Source: an uncultured Alphaproteobacteria bacterium (GTDB taxonomy: Bacteria > Pseudomonadota > Alphaproteobacteria > Paracaedibacterales > CAIULA01). Taken from it: 7,762 nucleotides of DNA. Shown here piece after piece: positions 6,980 to 7,762 of this stretch. The DNA is taken from NCBI GenBank assembly GCA_903905285.1, contig CAIVFQ010000168.1, positions 1-7,762 on the forward strand, written 5' to 3'. Every line of letters starts with the position of its first letter. The first letter of the stretch is position 1. Both the position numbers and the translations under genes were made by a program. Below the pieces are notes generated by a model. That model did no database searches, was not told where the DNA came from, and saw only the letters and a list, made by a program, of their open reading frames with translations.

Positions 6980-7023
6980 GACTGATGAAGTCCGCCTTTT
7001 CCATTCTGCGGGAGTTAAAAGCA

Positions 7024-7060
7024 ACGGGAGGGCAAGAGCCCATCCATCTGCCCCACCCGC
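7024..7060 (-). terminator. Probable rho-independent terminator downstream of the Sel1-like gene
   Basis: On the minus strand, GCGGGTGGGGCA (7060-7049) pairs with TGCCCTCCCGT (7034-7024) in an 11 bp stem with one bulged T and two G-U wobbles, and is followed by TGCTTTTAAC. It lies 18 bases past the stop codon of the Sel1-like gene. The two wobble pairs are A-C mismatches on the plus strand, so the hairpin is stronger for the minus-strand transcript, though it could also end the toxin-antitoxin transcript. The T tract is short and offset, which limits confidence. Confidence 0.45.
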
Positions 7061-7077
7061 GTTTGTTGTCTTTTCCT

Positions 7078-7762
7078 TTAGTCGCGCTTTTGCCCAACAG
7101 GTTTCATTTTACGACAGGCACTGGTAGCCCAATCATACAGGCGGTAACTCCCTGAACAAAGTCCAAAGGGGATAGATTGCTCAAAATCATACCCGAGAGA
7201 ATCCCAAGCATCATACATGTGAGCTCTAAGTAAGCCAAAATAAGTTTTAAAATAGCCATTAACACAAACGTTAATAGCATACTGTGAACCTAATCGATGA
7301 CTGAGATACGCAGTCTGCCCAGGAGAAGACTTCTGGCGGAATAATTCGGCAAAAAACTTCGCACAAGGATGCCCTTGACTGTCAGCCAGGCCAAAAAATC
7401 TAATGGATTCCCTTTTTGAACTCTCTCCCATTTGGGCCAGAACTAAGCCACAATAGAAATTCCCTTCACAATTATTCTTTTCAGCAGCACGACGAGCATA
7501 TGTCAAAGCCTGTTCCAAGTCTTTTCCCCCTCCGATTCCCTGACAAAGCATTGCAGCGTACTGAACTTCCCCTTCAAGATACCCTTGCTCAGCGGCAAGA
7601 CGTAAAAGTTCTCGAGCCTGTACCCCATGTTCTAAAATGAAGTGCAACGCATTAGAGTGTTTGTTGATAAGACAGTCACAGAAAGGCGTTGCAAATGAGA
7701 GAATACAAACAATTAAGATATGAAGAAAGAGTAAAATTGGCAGAGCTTCGTCAATCTCAGTC
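7078..7762 (-). CDS. Sel1-like repeat protein, exported, 5' end beyond the window
   Basis: The in-window part encodes 227 residues and the frame is still open at the right edge. A TTG at 7647 is the first internal candidate start, but the frame continues upstream for 38 codons without a stop and encodes a strongly hydrophobic stretch (LPILLFLHILIVCILSFA, about 7743-7690) resembling a signal peptide, so the true start most likely lies just outside. Sel1-type repeats follow: ARELLRLAAEQGYLEGEVQY and the GIGGGKDLEQALTYARRAAE block (about 7617-7480), then weaker units around SIRFFGLADSQGHPCAKFF (about 7410-7340). The C-terminal 80 or so residues, rich in Tyr, Cys and Trp, are not recognised. Sel1-like proteins are protein-interaction scaffolds, often exported and common in host-associated bacteria. 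The gene converges on the toxin gene. Confidence 0.75.
   Translation of the reverse strand, partial: TEIDEALPILLFLHILIVCILSFATPFCDCLINKHSNALHFILEHGVQARELLRLAAEQGYLEGEVQYAAMLCQGIGGGKDLEQALTYARRAAEKNNCEGNFYCGLVLAQMGESSKRESIRFFGLADSQGHPCAKFFAELFRQKSSPGQTAYLSHRLGSQYAINVCVNGYFKTYFGLLRAHMYDAWDSLGYDFEQSIPFGLCSGSYRLYDWATSACRKMKPVGQKRD

Noticed and set aside
6985..7155. A 56-residue plus-strand frame directly after the toxin gene
   Set aside because: It has no clear ribosome binding site, overlaps the antisense of the Sel1-like gene by 78 bases and contains the probable terminator; its translation matches no family I know.
1..7762. CRISPR arrays, tRNA or rRNA genes, insertion sequence ends
   Set aside because: No regularly spaced direct repeats, cloverleaf-like segments, rRNA motifs or transposase frames with flanking inverted repeats were seen.

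Overview
The window looks like part of an AT-rich, host-associated Gram-negative bacterium. An intracellular alphaproteobacterium of the Holosporales/Caedibacter type is my best guess, but no ribosomal or other phylogenetic marker is present, so this is inference. Supporting hints are AT-rich coding sequence, a very AT-rich intergenic region, exported proteins with eukaryote-interaction flavour (Sel1-type repeats, a TcdA/B-like sugar transferase fold) and an accessory toxin-antitoxin pair.

Left part (1-5526): two divergent genes share a 216 bp AT-rich spacer. The minus-strand gene encodes a signal peptide, a TagD-like cytidylyltransferase domain and the start of a LicD phosphotransferase domain. 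The plus-strand gene encodes a 1445-residue exported protein built as two tandem DXD-type glycosyltransferase domains followed by two tandem polysaccharide pyruvyltransferase domains. These activities normally build surface glycans from CDP-alditols, nucleotide sugars and PEP in the cytoplasm. Here both proteins carry Sec-type signal sequences, so they may act outside the cytoplasm, for example as secreted effectors inside a host cell where the substrates exist. This is the most unusual part of the window. The LicD gene also shows signs of decay or phase switching: its open frame lacks an ATG, a good ATG lies one frame away across an A8 tract, and the LicD domain stops early.

Middle part (5527-5993): a strong hairpin terminator lies between the convergent large gene and a small minus-strand membrane protein of the low-affinity iron permease family.

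Right part (5994-7762): a type II toxin-antitoxin operon of the TacA/TacT type (DUF1778 ribbon-helix-helix antitoxin plus GNAT toxin, overlapping ATGA) has a candidate operator upstream. It converges on a Sel1-like repeat protein on the minus strand. That gene runs off the right end of the window; its frame stays open past the first possible internal start and includes a hydrophobic signal-like segment. A hairpin between the two convergent genes may end transcription. I see no tRNA, rRNA, CRISPR, insertion sequence or phage gene.
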